This document shows, in pieces, positions 1 through 9,559 of a stretch of 64,000 nt of DNA. Below the pieces are notes generated by a model. That model was not told the DNA's origin. It saw only the letters and a list, made by a program, of their open reading frames with translations, and did not search any database. The position numbers and the translations under genes were made by a program. How positions within the stretch are numbered: position 1 is the first letter of the stretch; each line of letters begins with the position of its first letter. The stretch spans positions 558,001-622,000 of the forward strand of contig CAVVAR010000012.1 of the NCBI GenBank assembly GCA_963746315.1, read 5' to 3'. Origin of the DNA: Ga0077555 sp963746315 (lineage in GTDB: Bacteria > Pseudomonadota > Alphaproteobacteria > Rhizobiales > Hyphomicrobiaceae).

Positions 1-407
1 CTCTCGGGGCTTCTGCCGAAACAGCCTGGCCGTTGGTCGTGATCAGCGCATTCCCCCGGTTGTCGAACGCCCAAACACGCACGAGCTCGGGTCTGGCGAG
101 CAGGCCACGCGCATGCAGAGCGAACCTGTCCGCGTCGCCCGGAGCCGAGATGCCGCTGGCGCCGAGACCTGTGAGCAGCCCGATCACATGCGCAATCTCG
201 CGATCTGCCTGGACACTGATTGTGTCGGCGATATCCTCGCGCTGTAGCTCGATCAGCGCCATTCGCGCGTCGGCCAGATTGAAAGCCATCCAGGCAAACG
301 TGCAGAGCAGCGGCGCGAAGAATCAGGAGAACAAGCGTGACGATGCGAAAGCGGATTGTCCGCCGGCCGCGCTTCGCGCCCCACAGTTTACTCAGGCTCG
401 ACGGCAT
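1..407 (-). CDS. Membrane sensor protein, N-terminal part (probable histidine kinase), frameshifted and cut by the window edge
   Basis: The start ATG lies at 407 and opens with a basic stretch (KRGRRTIRFR) followed by a hydrophobic transmembrane segment. After it, at about 325, the frame shifts by one base and continues as LLCTFAWMAFNLADAR and then a helical extracytoplasmic region running off the left edge. A short basic N-terminus, one membrane helix and a sensory region rich in A, L and D is typical of alphaproteobacterial sensor histidine kinases, but no HAMP or kinase domain is visible, so the class is inferred. It follows pheA on the same strand by about 130 bp. The break lies at a TT doublet and may be a sequence error. 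Confidence 0.5.
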   Translation of the reverse strand, partial: MPSSLSKLWGAKRGRRTIRFRIVTLVLLILRAAALHVCLDGFQSGRRANGADRATARGYRRHNQCPGRSRDCACDRAAHRSRRQRHLGSGRRGQVRSACAWPARQTRARACLGVRQPGECADHDQRPGCFGRSPE

Positions 408-536
408 CGATGCGCTCCGCTGGAGAGCGTTGAGGATAGTTCATTTTGTTGATCGGCAACAGATTTGAGCAGCCTCCGGCGCACCCGGAGAACTTCGAGG
501 TCGCCTCCAGAACTGGGCACAAGACGGCTGCCGCGC

Positions 537-1499
537 CTATGTTCGCATTTGGAGTTGACGTCCGGCTGCCGCGGCAGCTTCCTCGGCGCGGCGCCGGATC
601 TCGGCCCGGTACGGGCTGGCCGGATACGTCCCGAGAATCCGCAACTCCGTCGAGAAGAACGATAGCTCTTCCAGCGCGAGCCGCACCAGCCGGTCCGCCG
701 GATGGCCCTCGATGTCCGCATAGAACATGGTTGCCACGAACTCGCCGTTGACCTGGTAGCTCTCGAGCTTGGTCATGTTGATGCCGTTCGTCGCAAAGCC
801 CCCCATCGCCTTGTAGAGGGCGGCCGGCACGTTCCGCACATTGAAGATGAACGTCGTGATCACCGGTCCGTTGCCGGGCTCCGCGTCGTCTGGCTCCCGC
901 GAAAGGATCACGAAGCGCGTCGTGTTGTGCTTCTCGTCGTCGACGTCGCTGGCAAGCACTTCGAGCCCGTAGATCTCGGCGGCGAGCTTCGGCGCGAGCG
1001 CCGCCTTCGTCTTGTCGCCCCACTCGGCAACCTGTCGCGCCGCCCCGGCCGTGTCGCCCGCCACATGCGGCTTCAGTCCGTACTGCCGGATGATCTTGCG
1101 TGACTGCCCGAGCGCGTGCACGTGGCTGTAGAGGTCCGTGATGTCCTCGATGCGCGCGCCCTTCACGGCCATTAGCTGGTGGCGGATCAGCAGGAAATGC
1201 TCGCCGACGATATAGAGCCCCGAGTTCGGCAGCAGGTGATGGATGTCGGCCACCCGCCCTGCCAGGGAGTTCTCGATCGGGATCATCGCGTACTGTGCGT
1301 CGCCCGACTGCACGGCGCCGATCGCATCCTCGAACGTGGGACACGGCATCGGCTCCAGCTCGGGATGGGCCTGGGCACATGCGGTGTGCGAGTTGGCCCC
1401 CGGCTCTCCTTGATAGGAGATCCGAGGCTTTGGTGAAGTCGCGGCGCTGGATGCACTGACCGACGCGGCTTGGCCCGCGCTGGGCTTTTTGTTGGGCAT
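537..1499 (-). CDS. pheA: Prephenate dehydratase
   Basis: Converts prephenate to phenylpyruvate in phenylalanine synthesis. The 320-residue protein has a non-conserved N-terminal 25 residues, then the catalytic domain starting ISYQGEPGANSH. The family TTRFV motif is at residues 193-197. A C-terminal ACT domain spans about residues 214-290, with the regulatory ESR-type motif recognisable as KLESYQVNGE, so feedback control by phenylalanine is expected. Length and architecture fit a monofunctional alphaproteobacterial PheA without a chorismate mutase domain. It lies 36 bp downstream of kdsB on the same strand, so the two are probably cotranscribed; this order with an upstream cytochrome c gene is common in Hyphomicrobiales. 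Confidence 0.95.
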   Translation of the reverse strand: MPNKKPSAGQAASVSASSAATSPKPRISYQGEPGANSHTACAQAHPELEPMPCPTFEDAIGAVQSGDAQYAMIPIENSLAGRVADIHHLLPNSGLYIVGEHFLLIRHQLMAVKGARIEDITDLYSHVHALGQSRKIIRQYGLKPHVAGDTAGAARQVAEWGDKTKAALAPKLAAEIYGLEVLASDVDDEKHNTTRFVILSREPDDAEPGNGPVITTFIFNVRNVPAALYKAMGGFATNGINMTKLESYQVNGEFVATMFYADIEGHPADRLVRLALEELSFFSTELRILGTYPASPYRAEIRRRAEEAAAAAGRQLQMRT

Positions 1500-1535
1500 G
1501 CTGAACAGTCCTTGAGGACGGGCTCGGGCGGGGAC

Positions 1536-2282
1536 CTAATCCTTCGCCAGCTCCCGGCGGGCTCGCTCGAGGTCGGCTGGCGTGTCGACCCCGAGAGGTA
1601 CAGTATCGACCAGCGCCACGTCGATGCGCATGTTGTCCTCGAGGGCACGCAACTGCTCGAGCCGCTCCCTGGTCTCGAGCGGCGAGGGCTTGAGCGAGAC
1701 GAATCTCTCGAGCGCGTTCCGCCGATAGGCATAGATGCCGATATGATGGTAAAGGGGCCCTTCGCCCGATGGCGCGGTGGCACGCGTGAAGTAGAGGGCG
1801 CGCAAGGTCCGGCCATCCTTGGCAGCCGGCGTGCCGACCACCTTCACCACGTTCGGATTGAGGCGTTCCTCTGGGTCGACGATCTCGGCCGCGAGCGTCG
1901 CAATGTGCACCTCGCGGCGCTCGAGCGGCTCTAGGCAGGCCCTGACGAGCCGCGGCTCGAGCGTCGGAAGGTCGCCCTGGAGGTTCACGACGAGGTCCCT
2001 GTCTCCATCCGGATCGATGCGGCTGACCGCCTCGAACACTCTGTCCGAGCCCGACGCGTGGTCCGCCCTCGTCATCACCGCCTCGCCACCCGCCCGCCGT
2101 ACCGCATCCAGGATCTCGTCGGCGTCGGTCGCAACGACCACCCGGCCGACCTCGGCCGCCATGGCGCGGCGCCACACGTGGACGATCATCGGCTCCCCGT
2201 TGATGTCGGCCATCGGCTTGCCTGGCAGACGCGAGGCCTGCATGCGGGCGGGAATGACGACGATGGCGCTGTGTGGGCGCAT
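1536..2282 (-). CDS. kdsB: 3-deoxy-manno-octulosonate cytidylyltransferase
   Basis: Activates Kdo as CMP-Kdo for lipid A/LPS core assembly in the cytoplasm. The protein begins MRPHSAIVVIPARMQASRLP, the nucleotidyltransferase signature with the R..S.RLPGKP loop. It also carries VVNLQGDLP (metal-binding Asp region), YHHIGIYAYR and LEQLRALE, all hallmarks of KdsB. The open frame extends further upstream, but the start at 2282 is preferred because homology begins there. About 248 residues, normal family length. It is divergent from the cytochrome c gene and upstream of pheA. Confidence 0.95.
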   Translation of the reverse strand: MRPHSAIVVIPARMQASRLPGKPMADINGEPMIVHVWRRAMAAEVGRVVVATDADEILDAVRRAGGEAVMTRADHASGSDRVFEAVSRIDPDGDRDLVVNLQGDLPTLEPRLVRACLEPLERREVHIATLAAEIVDPEERLNPNVVKVVGTPAAKDGRTLRALYFTRATAPSGEGPLYHHIGIYAYRRNALERFVSLKPSPLETRERLEQLRALEDNMRIDVALVDTVPLGVDTPADLERARRELAKD

Positions 2283-2499
2283 GAAGGGGCCTCGAATGGT
2301 GACAATTCGTCTCGGGCAGATGTCGTAGTTCAACACGGACGCCGGTTGCAAGGGGAGCGGGAGTTCATATAGTTGCGGCGGTTTTCAGGTTGGGAGTGGC
2401 CAGATCGGTCGCTCAGATGGGCATGCTTGCTGCCGCGCTCCGCCTGTGGTGCTCGGACGGGTCGGCTACTGGCTACACGAGAGGCGGGATCGAAAGCGC

Positions 2500-3096
2500 A
2501 TGGATAGCTTCGAGTTCAACAAGATTGCAGGCGCCGTTCTATCGGCGCTTCTCTTCATGTTCGGAGTGCCCGAGCTCGCTGCCATGATGAAGGGCCATGA
2601 CGCGGGCCACAGCCATGGTGCAGGCTATGAGCTGCCGATGCCGAAGGATACCGGTGGCAAGGGTGGTGCCGCTCCGGCCGAGGACGCCTTCTCGTTCGCC
2701 AAGGTCGCCGCAGCGCTCGGCGCAGCCAATCCGGAGGCCGGCAAGGAGGTCTTCAAGGCCTGCACGCAGTGCCATACTCCTGAAAAAGGCGGCGCCAACA
2801 AGCTCGGCCCCAACCTCTACGGCATTGTCGGGCGCGACGTCGCGAAGCTCGCGAGCTTCACCAACTACTCGCCAGCGATCGCGGGCAAGGGCGGCCAGTG
2901 GACCTGGGAGGCACTGACCGAGTACCTCCACGATCCCAGGTCGGCGATCCCGGGTAACCGCATGTCGTACGCGGGCGTCAAGGACGTTGCCGAGATGGCC
3001 GACTTGCTGGCCTACCTGCGGACGTTGTCGGATTCGCCGCCGGCTCTGCCGGCAGTACCGGCTCCGGCCGCGGCCCCTGCTGCCGAGAAGAAATAG
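2500..3096 (+). CDS. Membrane-anchored class I cytochrome c
   Basis: A small electron carrier held in the inner membrane with its haem domain in the periplasm. An N-terminal hydrophobic anchor (about residues 10-28) is followed by a Gly/His/Pro-rich linker. The haem-attachment motif CTQCH is at residues 88-92, and the likely axial methionine is M155 in NRMSYAG. The protein ends in a Pro/Ala-rich tail. This layout matches CycM-like or cytochrome c-552-type proteins that feed terminal oxidases. ATG 2500 gives a correctly placed signal anchor; the open frame continues upstream without support. It is divergent from kdsB. Confidence 0.9.
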   Translation: MDSFEFNKIAGAVLSALLFMFGVPELAAMMKGHDAGHSHGAGYELPMPKDTGGKGGAAPAEDAFSFAKVAAALGAANPEAGKEVFKACTQCHTPEKGGANKLGPNLYGIVGRDVAKLASFTNYSPAIAGKGGQWTWEALTEYLHDPRSAIPGNRMSYAGVKDVAEMADLLAYLRTLSDSPPALPAVPAPAAAPAAEKK

Positions 3097-3397
3097 CCGT
3101 CGCGTCTCGAGCGATAGCGTCGAGACGCCCTCTCCTTCAGAATATGGCGTTGGAGTGTCTGCGGAACATGAAGTGGATCAGGCGTCGGGAAAGCTCCGCG
3201 CCTGACCAAGAATTAACTTGGCAGATGCCACTCCCGTTTCCATGCTGATGCAAGGTCTGACGAGCCGGATCGCGCGAAACGCGTTATGCTGCTCGGAACG
3301 ACAAGAGCCGGCCCCTTAAGTCGGCAAACCGCGTCCGCACATGCCGCCGGTAGCCGCTCTGCGGTCACCGCTGACCATTGGGAGCCGTCACCCGCCT
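3097..3397. other. Intergenic region with one stem-loop
   Basis: About 300 bp between the cytochrome c gene and the Yej operon. An 8-bp perfect inverted repeat, CGTCTCGA and TCGAGACG around a 9-nt loop, lies at 3103-3127 just after the cytochrome stop codon. No U-tract follows, so it is a weak terminator candidate. The rest presumably holds the Yej operon promoter, but I see no convincing -35/-10 pair, riboswitch or small ORF. Confidence 0.4.
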
Positions 3398-5281
3398 ATG
3401 CCGAGCCGGCCGTCCTTCCTTGCAGGCGCCCTGTTGGCTGTCCTCGCGTTGTTCTCGTGCTTGTGGCTGGTTCAACCCGTCCGAGCCCATGACGGCGCCG
3501 GGGAACGGCGGCATGCCCTCGCACTGATCGGCCAGCCGCGGTATGATGCAGGCTTCAAGGCATTCGGCTGGGTCAACGCTGCAGCGCCCAAAGGCGGCGA
3601 GATCCGCCTTCGCGCCTTCGGTACGTTTGACACCCTCAACCGCTTCTCCCCGCGCGGCATCGCAGCCGGTGGCCTTTCGCACGTCGACGCCACGCTGATG
3701 CTTGCCAGCCTCGACGAGCCCTCGACGGACTACGGCTGGATCGCCGAGTGGGTCTCCCACCCGGCGGACTATACCTCGGCGACATTCGGATTGCGCCCGG
3801 AGGCCCGCTTCAGCGACGGTGCGCCGATCACGCCCGAGGACGTCATCTTCTCGCTGGAGCATTTGAAGAAAGCAAACCCGCGTTTCGCCATCTATTACAA
3901 GAACGTCGTGCGCGTCGAGAAAGCGGGGCCGCGCGAGGTGCGGTTCGTCTTTGACGCGCCAGGCAATCGCGAGTTGCCCCAGATCGTCGGCGGCTTGCCG
4001 GTGCTGCCACGTCACTACTGGACGGCTAATGACGACAAGGGCGAGCCGCGGAACCTGGCTCGCGGTATCCTCGACGTTCCGGTTGGGGCCGGGCCCTATC
4101 GTGTCGCCAAGTTCGAGAGCGGCCGGCGCATCGTATTGGAGCGCGTCTCCGACTGGTGGGCCAAGGATCTCGCAGTCACGCGCGGCCAGTGGAACTTCGA
4201 TCGGATCGCTTACGTCTACTATCGGGACCGCCTTCCCGCATTCGAGGGCTTCAAGGCCGGCGAGACGGACTTCTGGCCCGAGAATAGCGCCAAGGGCTGG
4301 GCGACGGAGTTCGATTTCGAGGCCGTCAAGCGCCGCCTGGTCAAGCGCGAGGAATTGCCTGACGGCGACATCAAGCCGATGCAGGGGTTCATCTTCAACC
4401 TACGTCGGCCCCAGTTCCAGGACCGGCGCGTACGCGAGGCGTTCAATCTCGCGTTTAACTTCGAGTGGGCCAACCAGGCCATGTTCTTCGAGCAGTATCG
4501 CCGTTCGTCGAGCTACTTCGGCAATACCGAGCTGGCATGTCGCGGCCTTCCCGAGGGCGAGGAGCGCGCCATCCTCGAGAAGGTCGGCGACGCGCTGCCG
4601 CCCGAGCTATTCAAGGCCGAGTACAAGAACCCCGTCAATTCCGCCCCCGACCATTTTCGTCGCCATCTCGGCAAAGCCGCTCGCCTGCTTTCCGAGGCAG
4701 GCTTCGAGGTCAAGGATGCGGTGCGAACCAACGCTGCGGGTGTCAGGATCACCGCCGAGATGCTGCTCGTTCAACCGAGCTTCGAGAGGCTTGTCCTCGC
4801 CTACAAGGCCGAGCTCGCCAAGCTGGGAATCGACCTGAGTGTTCGCGTCGTCGATAGTGCCCAGTATCAGCGACGACTGAGGTCCTTCGACTACGACATG
4901 ATCGTCTCTGGCTTTCCCCAGTCGCATTCGCCGGGCAACGAGCAGCGCGAGTTCTGGGGCTCCGCCGCGGCTGCCGAGGAAGGATCTCGGAACCTCATCG
5001 GCGTGAAAAGCCCCGCCATCGACGCGCTGATCGAGCGGCTCATCTATTCGAAGGATCGTGCCGACCTCGTGATGGCCGCGCGCGCCCTCGATCGTGCTCT
5101 GTTGTGGGGGCATTATCTCGTGCCCCATTTCCATTCACCTGTGTATCGCATCGGCTATTGGGACAAGTTCGCGCGACCCGCGGTGCTGCCACGATATGCG
5201 GGGCCGATGGATGCCTTCGTGCGCACTTGGTGGTACGACGACAAGGCTGCGGAGCGGCTCGAGGCCGCCCGCCGAAACTAG
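3398..5281 (+). CDS. yejA: YejA-type peptide ABC transporter substrate-binding protein, copy 1
   Basis: Periplasmic receptor that captures oligopeptides for the Yej importer. The start at 3398 gives a signal peptide ending near VRAHDG; the remaining roughly 600 residues are an SBP_bac_5 (DppA/OppA-like) fold. YejA-subfamily features include a KGGEIRL strand near the N-terminus, repeated FSDGAPITPEDVIFSLEHL, and C-terminal YDMIVSGFPQS, IDALIERL and WWYDDKA. About 627 residues, normal length. It is the first gene of a five-gene operon, 23 bp before a second paralogue. In enterobacteria the system takes up microcin C and defence peptides; substrates here are unknown. Confidence 0.9.
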   Translation: MPSRPSFLAGALLAVLALFSCLWLVQPVRAHDGAGERRHALALIGQPRYDAGFKAFGWVNAAAPKGGEIRLRAFGTFDTLNRFSPRGIAAGGLSHVDATLMLASLDEPSTDYGWIAEWVSHPADYTSATFGLRPEARFSDGAPITPEDVIFSLEHLKKANPRFAIYYKNVVRVEKAGPREVRFVFDAPGNRELPQIVGGLPVLPRHYWTANDDKGEPRNLARGILDVPVGAGPYRVAKFESGRRIVLERVSDWWAKDLAVTRGQWNFDRIAYVYYRDRLPAFEGFKAGETDFWPENSAKGWATEFDFEAVKRRLVKREELPDGDIKPMQGFIFNLRRPQFQDRRVREAFNLAFNFEWANQAMFFEQYRRSSSYFGNTELACRGLPEGEERAILEKVGDALPPELFKAEYKNPVNSAPDHFRRHLGKAARLLSEAGFEVKDAVRTNAAGVRITAEMLLVQPSFERLVLAYKAELAKLGIDLSVRVVDSAQYQRRLRSFDYDMIVSGFPQSHSPGNEQREFWGSAAAAEEGSRNLIGVKSPAIDALIERLIYSKDRADLVMAARALDRALLWGHYLVPHFHSPVYRIGYWDKFARPAVLPRYAGPMDAFVRTWWYDDKAAERLEAARRN

Positions 5282-5304
5282 CCGCGGAACGCGGCGGAGG
5301 ACAC

Positions 5305-7152
5305 ATGCAGCTCGCAACGAAGCGCTTTCTCGCCGCCCTGACGTTCGCCACGGTCGCGCTCGCGCAAGCGCCCGCGATTGCCGAGCCCCGTCACGGCCTC
5401 TCGATATTCGGCGAGCTCAAGTACGGAGCCGACTTCAAGCACTTCGAGTACGTCAATCCGGACGCACCGAAGGGCGGGCGGATCTCGATGGTTGGACCAG
5501 CCGCCATCCGGACGTTCGACAGCTTCAATCCGTTCATTTTGAAGGGCGATGCGGCGCAAGGGTTGTCCCTCCTCTATGACACGCTGATGGAAGGCGCGGG
5601 CGACGAGCCCGGCTCCGCCTACGGTCTGCTCGCCGAGTCGGCCGATCTCGCCCCCGACCGCAAGAGCATCACGTTCAAGCTGCGACCCGAGGCGCGCTTT
5701 TCCGACGGCAGCCCGGTCACCGCCGACGACGTCGTCTTCACGCTCGAGACGCTCAAGACCAAGGGCGACCCGAGCTACCGCATCATTCTGCGCGATGTCG
5801 TCAAGGCCGAGGCTCTGGACAAGTTGACTGTGCGCTTCGTTTTCCAGGGCGAGTTGCTTCGCGATCTTCCGCTGACCGTCGCCGGCCTGCAGATCCTGCC
5901 GCGGGCCTACTACGAGACGCAGCCCTTCGAGGAGACGACGCTCAAGATCCCCCTCGGCTCCGGCCCCTACACCATCGGCGACTTCAAGCAAGGCGGCCAC
6001 GTCACCTACAAGCGGCGGCCGGACTATTGGGCTGCGAGCCTGCCGATCAATCGCGGACGCTACAACTTCGACGAGATCCGCTACGAGTACTATCGCGATC
6101 GCACGGCCGAGCTCGAAAGCCTCAAAGCCGGCGGTATCGACCTGCGCGAGGAGTTCACCGCCCGCGACTGGATCTCGGCCTACGACATTCCAGCCGTTAA
6201 GGACGGCCGGCTGATCAAGCTGACGCTACCCGACGCGACGCCGTCCGGTGCCCAGGGCTTCTTCTTCAACACGCGCCGCGCCAAGTTCCAGGACCCCCGC
6301 GTTCGTCATGCGCTGGCCATGGCCTTCGACTTCGAGTGGACCAACGCCAATATCTTCAACAGCCTCTACACGCGCACCGAGAGCTTCTTCGAGAACTCCG
6401 ACATGAAGGCGAAAGGCCCGCCTTCGCCTGCCGAGCTGGCCTTGCTCGAGCCGCATCGCGCCAAGCTGCCACCGGAGGTTTTCGGCGAGCCCTACGCCCC
6501 GCCGAAAAGCGATGGTTCCGGGAGCGACCGCAAGCTGCTCCGTGGCGCCCTCAAGCTGCTGAGCGATGCCGGCTGGAAGCTCGATACCAAGAGTGGCCCG
6601 CCTGTCGTCAGGAACGCCAAGGGCGAAACGCTCGACGTGGAGTTTCTGAACGCCGGCGGACCCACCTTCGAGCGCATCATCGGCCCTTACATCAAGAACC
6701 TCGAGGCGATTGGCGTGCGGGCGACGTTGCGCAACGTCGATGCCGCTCAGTATCAGCGCCGCGTCAAAAGCCACGACTACGACGTGATCTCCACCCGGTT
6801 CACCATGCGGTTGAACCCTGGCCTCGAGCTGTTGAACTACTGGGGTAGCGAGGCCGCCTCGAACGAAGGCAGCTCGAACCACGCCGGCATCAAGGATCCG
6901 GTCATCGACGCGCTCATCGAGCGAGTGATCGCTGCCAAATCGCGCGAGGACCTGGTAACGGCCGCGCGGGCCATCGACCGCGTCCTGCGCGCCGGCCATT
7001 ACTGGGTTCCGCACTGGTTCAAGGCGGCTCACCACATCGCCTATTGGGACAAGTTCTCGCGCCCGGCCATCAAGCCGAAATATGCGCGCGGCATTCTCGA
7101 TACTTGGTGGTACGACGAGGCGCGGGCGGCCAAGCTGGCGAAGCAGAACTGA
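5305..7152 (+). CDS. yejA: YejA-type peptide ABC transporter substrate-binding protein, copy 2
   Basis: Second SBP_bac_5 receptor of the same operon, 615 residues, clearly homologous to the upstream gene (shared FSDGSPVTADDVVFTLE, AQYQRRVKSHDYDV and WWYDEA). The long open frame starts inside the previous gene, but ATG 5305 follows a strong GGAGG Shine-Dalgarno at 5296-5300 and gives a clean signal peptide ending AIAEPRHG. Two receptors feeding one permease suggest a widened or split ligand range; this tandem arrangement is frequent in alphaproteobacterial Yej operons. Confidence 0.9.
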   Translation: MQLATKRFLAALTFATVALAQAPAIAEPRHGLSIFGELKYGADFKHFEYVNPDAPKGGRISMVGPAAIRTFDSFNPFILKGDAAQGLSLLYDTLMEGAGDEPGSAYGLLAESADLAPDRKSITFKLRPEARFSDGSPVTADDVVFTLETLKTKGDPSYRIILRDVVKAEALDKLTVRFVFQGELLRDLPLTVAGLQILPRAYYETQPFEETTLKIPLGSGPYTIGDFKQGGHVTYKRRPDYWAASLPINRGRYNFDEIRYEYYRDRTAELESLKAGGIDLREEFTARDWISAYDIPAVKDGRLIKLTLPDATPSGAQGFFFNTRRAKFQDPRVRHALAMAFDFEWTNANIFNSLYTRTESFFENSDMKAKGPPSPAELALLEPHRAKLPPEVFGEPYAPPKSDGSGSDRKLLRGALKLLSDAGWKLDTKSGPPVVRNAKGETLDVEFLNAGGPTFERIIGPYIKNLEAIGVRATLRNVDAAQYQRRVKSHDYDVISTRFTMRLNPGLELLNYWGSEAASNEGSSNHAGIKDPVIDALIERVIAAKSREDLVTAARAIDRVLRAGHYWVPHWFKAAHHIAYWDKFSRPAIKPKYARGILDTWWYDEARAAKLAKQN

Positions 7153-7263
7153 GGGGCCAGACCTGACGAGGGAGGACGGCGAAGAAGGCCGGTTGCACTG
7201 GCAGCGCTATCCCCCCGCCCTCTACTCGACCGTCCATCGTAACCCGCTTAGTTCTGGAGCGTC

Positions 7264-8370
7264 ATGGCCGCTTACCTCATCAAGCGCTTTCTTCTCATCA
7301 TTCCGACGCTGCTCGGGGTGCTGACGCTGACGTTCCTCTTGACGCAGTTCGCCCCAGGCGGACCTGTCGAGCGCATCATGGCTCAGCTGACCGGCACGGA
7401 TGCGGGCGCGACCGCCCGCTTCGGCGGCGGCGGTGGAGACATGGCAGCTGGTCGAACAGTGGGTCCAGGCGGCGAAAGCGCCACCTCCAGCTATCGGGGA
7501 TCACAAGGCCTCGACCAGAAGTTCGTCGAGGAGCTGAAGAAGCAGTTCGGCTTCGACAGGCCTTGGTACGAGCGCTACGGCAAGCTCATCTGGGACTTTG
7601 CGCGTTTCGATTTCGGCCGCAGCTACTATCGCGATGTCAGCGTCATCGAGCTGATCAAGGAGAAGCTGCCGGTTTCCATATCGCTCGGCTTCTGGATGAT
7701 GCTCGCAACCTACTTGATCTCCATCCCGCTCGGCATTCGCAAGGCCGTGCGCGATGGCAGCCGCTTTGACGTGTGGACATCGGGTGCGCTCGTCGTCGGC
7801 TACGCCATTCCTGGGTTCCTGTTCGCCGTGCTTTTGATCGTTGTCTTCGCGGGCGGCTCGTTCTTCCAGTGGTTTCCGAGAAAGGGCCTCACCTCCGACA
7901 ATTGGGAGCAACTCTCGATCTTCGGCCAGGTGGCCGACTACTTCTGGCATCTCACCCTGCCCCTCATCGCCATGGCGGTCGGCTCCTTCACCACCATGAC
8001 CTTTCTCACCAAGAACTCCTTCCTGGACGAGGTCAGAAAACAGTACGTCATCACCGCGCGCGCCAAGGGCGTCTCGGAGCATCGCGTTCTCTACGGACAC
8101 ATATTCCGCAACGCCATGCTGATCGTGATCGCTGGCTTCCCGAGCGCCTTCGTCTCGGCATTCTTTACCGGCAGCCTCCTGATCGAGCAGATCTTCTCGC
8201 TCGACGGCCTAGGGTTGCTCGGTTTTAAATCGCTGATCAATCGCGACTATCCCGTCGTCTTCGCCACCGTCTACATCTACGCCCTGATGGCGACCGTGCT
8301 CCACGTGCTCTCCGATTTCATCTATACGCTCGTCGATCCACGCATCGATTTCGAGACGCGGGAGGTATAG
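7264..8370 (+). CDS. yejB: Peptide ABC transporter permease YejB
   Basis: Inner-membrane permease subunit of the Yej importer, 368 residues (about 364 in Escherichia coli). The N-terminal helix (MAAYLIKRFLLIIPTLLGV) is followed by the YejB-specific Gly-rich insertion at about residues 40-80. The BPD_transp_1 domain has several helices and the EAA-type loop (ITARAKGVSEHRVLYGHIFRN) that docks the ATPase. It starts 111 bp after yejA copy 2 and ends 4 bp before yejE, so it is cotranscribed. Confidence 0.93.
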   Translation: MAAYLIKRFLLIIPTLLGVLTLTFLLTQFAPGGPVERIMAQLTGTDAGATARFGGGGGDMAAGRTVGPGGESATSSYRGSQGLDQKFVEELKKQFGFDRPWYERYGKLIWDFARFDFGRSYYRDVSVIELIKEKLPVSISLGFWMMLATYLISIPLGIRKAVRDGSRFDVWTSGALVVGYAIPGFLFAVLLIVVFAGGSFFQWFPRKGLTSDNWEQLSIFGQVADYFWHLTLPLIAMAVGSFTTMTFLTKNSFLDEVRKQYVITARAKGVSEHRVLYGHIFRNAMLIVIAGFPSAFVSAFFTGSLLIEQIFSLDGLGLLGFKSLINRDYPVVFATVYIYALMATVLHVLSDFIYTLVDPRIDFETREV

Positions 8371-8374
8371 CGGC

Positions 8375-9559
8375 ATGGATGCGCGAACGGAAAATGCCGC
8401 CTCGCATGGGACGACACGTGCCCGCCGCCTCTTCGGACGCGAGCTTCGCATTTCGCCGATCAACCGGCGCCGCTGGGAAAACTTCAAGGCCAATCGTCGT
8501 GGCTATTGGAGCCTCTGGCTCTTTCTCGGCTTGTTCGTCTTCAGTCTGTTCGCCGAGGTCGTCGCCAACGACAAGCCGTTGATCGTTCGCTACCAGGGCG
8601 AGACCCTGTTCCCCGTTCTGGTCGACTATCCGGAATCGAAGTTCGGCGGTTTCCTCGCCGTCACCGATTACAAGGATCCGGTGATCCTGGAGGAGATCGA
8701 GAAGGACGGCTGGATCCTCTGGCCGCCGATCCGTTATTCCTACAGCTCGATCAACAAGGACTATCCCAGGCTGAAAAATGCCGAGGGCCGCTGTCTCGGC
8801 TTCCCGGGCCCGCCGCCATGGGCGACGAGCCTCGCCACCTGCGACGCGCCGCCTGACCAGATCGCCCGCTACGAGACCTTCGGCAACCGCAATTGGCTCG
8901 GCACCGATGACCAGGGACGCGATGTCGTCGCGAGGATCATCTACGGCTTTCGGCTTTCAATCATCTTCGGCCTGCTCCTGACCCTGATCTCGTCTGTGAT
9001 CGGTATCACCGCGGGTGCCATCCAGGGCTACTTCGGCGGCGTCGTGGATCTGATCTTCCAGCGCGTTCTCGAGATCTGGTCGGCGATCCCCTCGCTCTAT
9101 GTGCTCCTCATCATCTCGAACGTGCTCGTGCCAGGGTTCTGGACGCTACTGGGCATCCTGCTGCTGTTCCATTGGGTCAGCCTTGTCGGTGTCGTTCGAG
9201 CCGAGTTCCTGCGCGGCCGAAACTTCGAGTACATAAAGGCAGCCCGCGCGCTTGGCCTTTCGAACGCAGCGATCATGTTCAAGCACCTTCTGCCCAATGC
9301 CATGGTCGCCACGCTGACGTTCCTGCCATTCGCGCTGTCCTCGTCGATCACGGCGCTCACCGCGCTCGACTTTCTCGGGCTCGGCCTGCCGCCCGGCTCG
9401 CCGTCGCTGGGTGAGCTGCTCCTGCAGGGCAAGGGCAACCTGCAGGCGCCATGGCTCGCGCTCTCCGCCTTCTTCTCGATCGCGCTGCTGCTGGCCTTGC
9501 TCATCTTCATCGGCGAGGCCGTGCGTGATGCCTTCGACCCGAGAAAGACCTTCCGATGA
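8375..9559 (+). CDS. yejE: Peptide ABC transporter permease YejE
   Basis: Second inner-membrane permease of the Yej system, 394 residues. An N-terminal OppC_N-type region (INRRRWENFKANRRGYWS plus a helix) precedes a long periplasmic insert, then the BPD_transp_1 domain with its EAA loop (IKAARALGLSNAAIMFKHLL). The motif NWLGTDDQGRDVVARIIYG is typical of OppC/DppC/YejE. It overlaps yejF by the ATGA junction at 9556-9559, indicating translational coupling. Confidence 0.93.
   Translation: MDARTENAASHGTTRARRLFGRELRISPINRRRWENFKANRRGYWSLWLFLGLFVFSLFAEVVANDKPLIVRYQGETLFPVLVDYPESKFGGFLAVTDYKDPVILEEIEKDGWILWPPIRYSYSSINKDYPRLKNAEGRCLGFPGPPPWATSLATCDAPPDQIARYETFGNRNWLGTDDQGRDVVARIIYGFRLSIIFGLLLTLISSVIGITAGAIQGYFGGVVDLIFQRVLEIWSAIPSLYVLLIISNVLVPGFWTLLGILLLFHWVSLVGVVRAEFLRGRNFEYIKAARALGLSNAAIMFKHLLPNAMVATLTFLPFALSSSITALTALDFLGLGLPPGSPSLGELLLQGKGNLQAPWLALSAFFSIALLLALLIFIGEAVRDAFDPRKTFR

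Noticed and set aside
33..452. 139-residue plus-strand open frame at the left edge
   Set aside because: Antisense to a plausible sensor protein; no start signal or motifs.
388..2175. 595-residue minus-strand open frame across pheA and kdsB
   Set aside because: It is a shadow in another frame: composition is Arg/Gly/Ala-rich without motifs, while pheA and kdsB in the competing frames are unambiguous.
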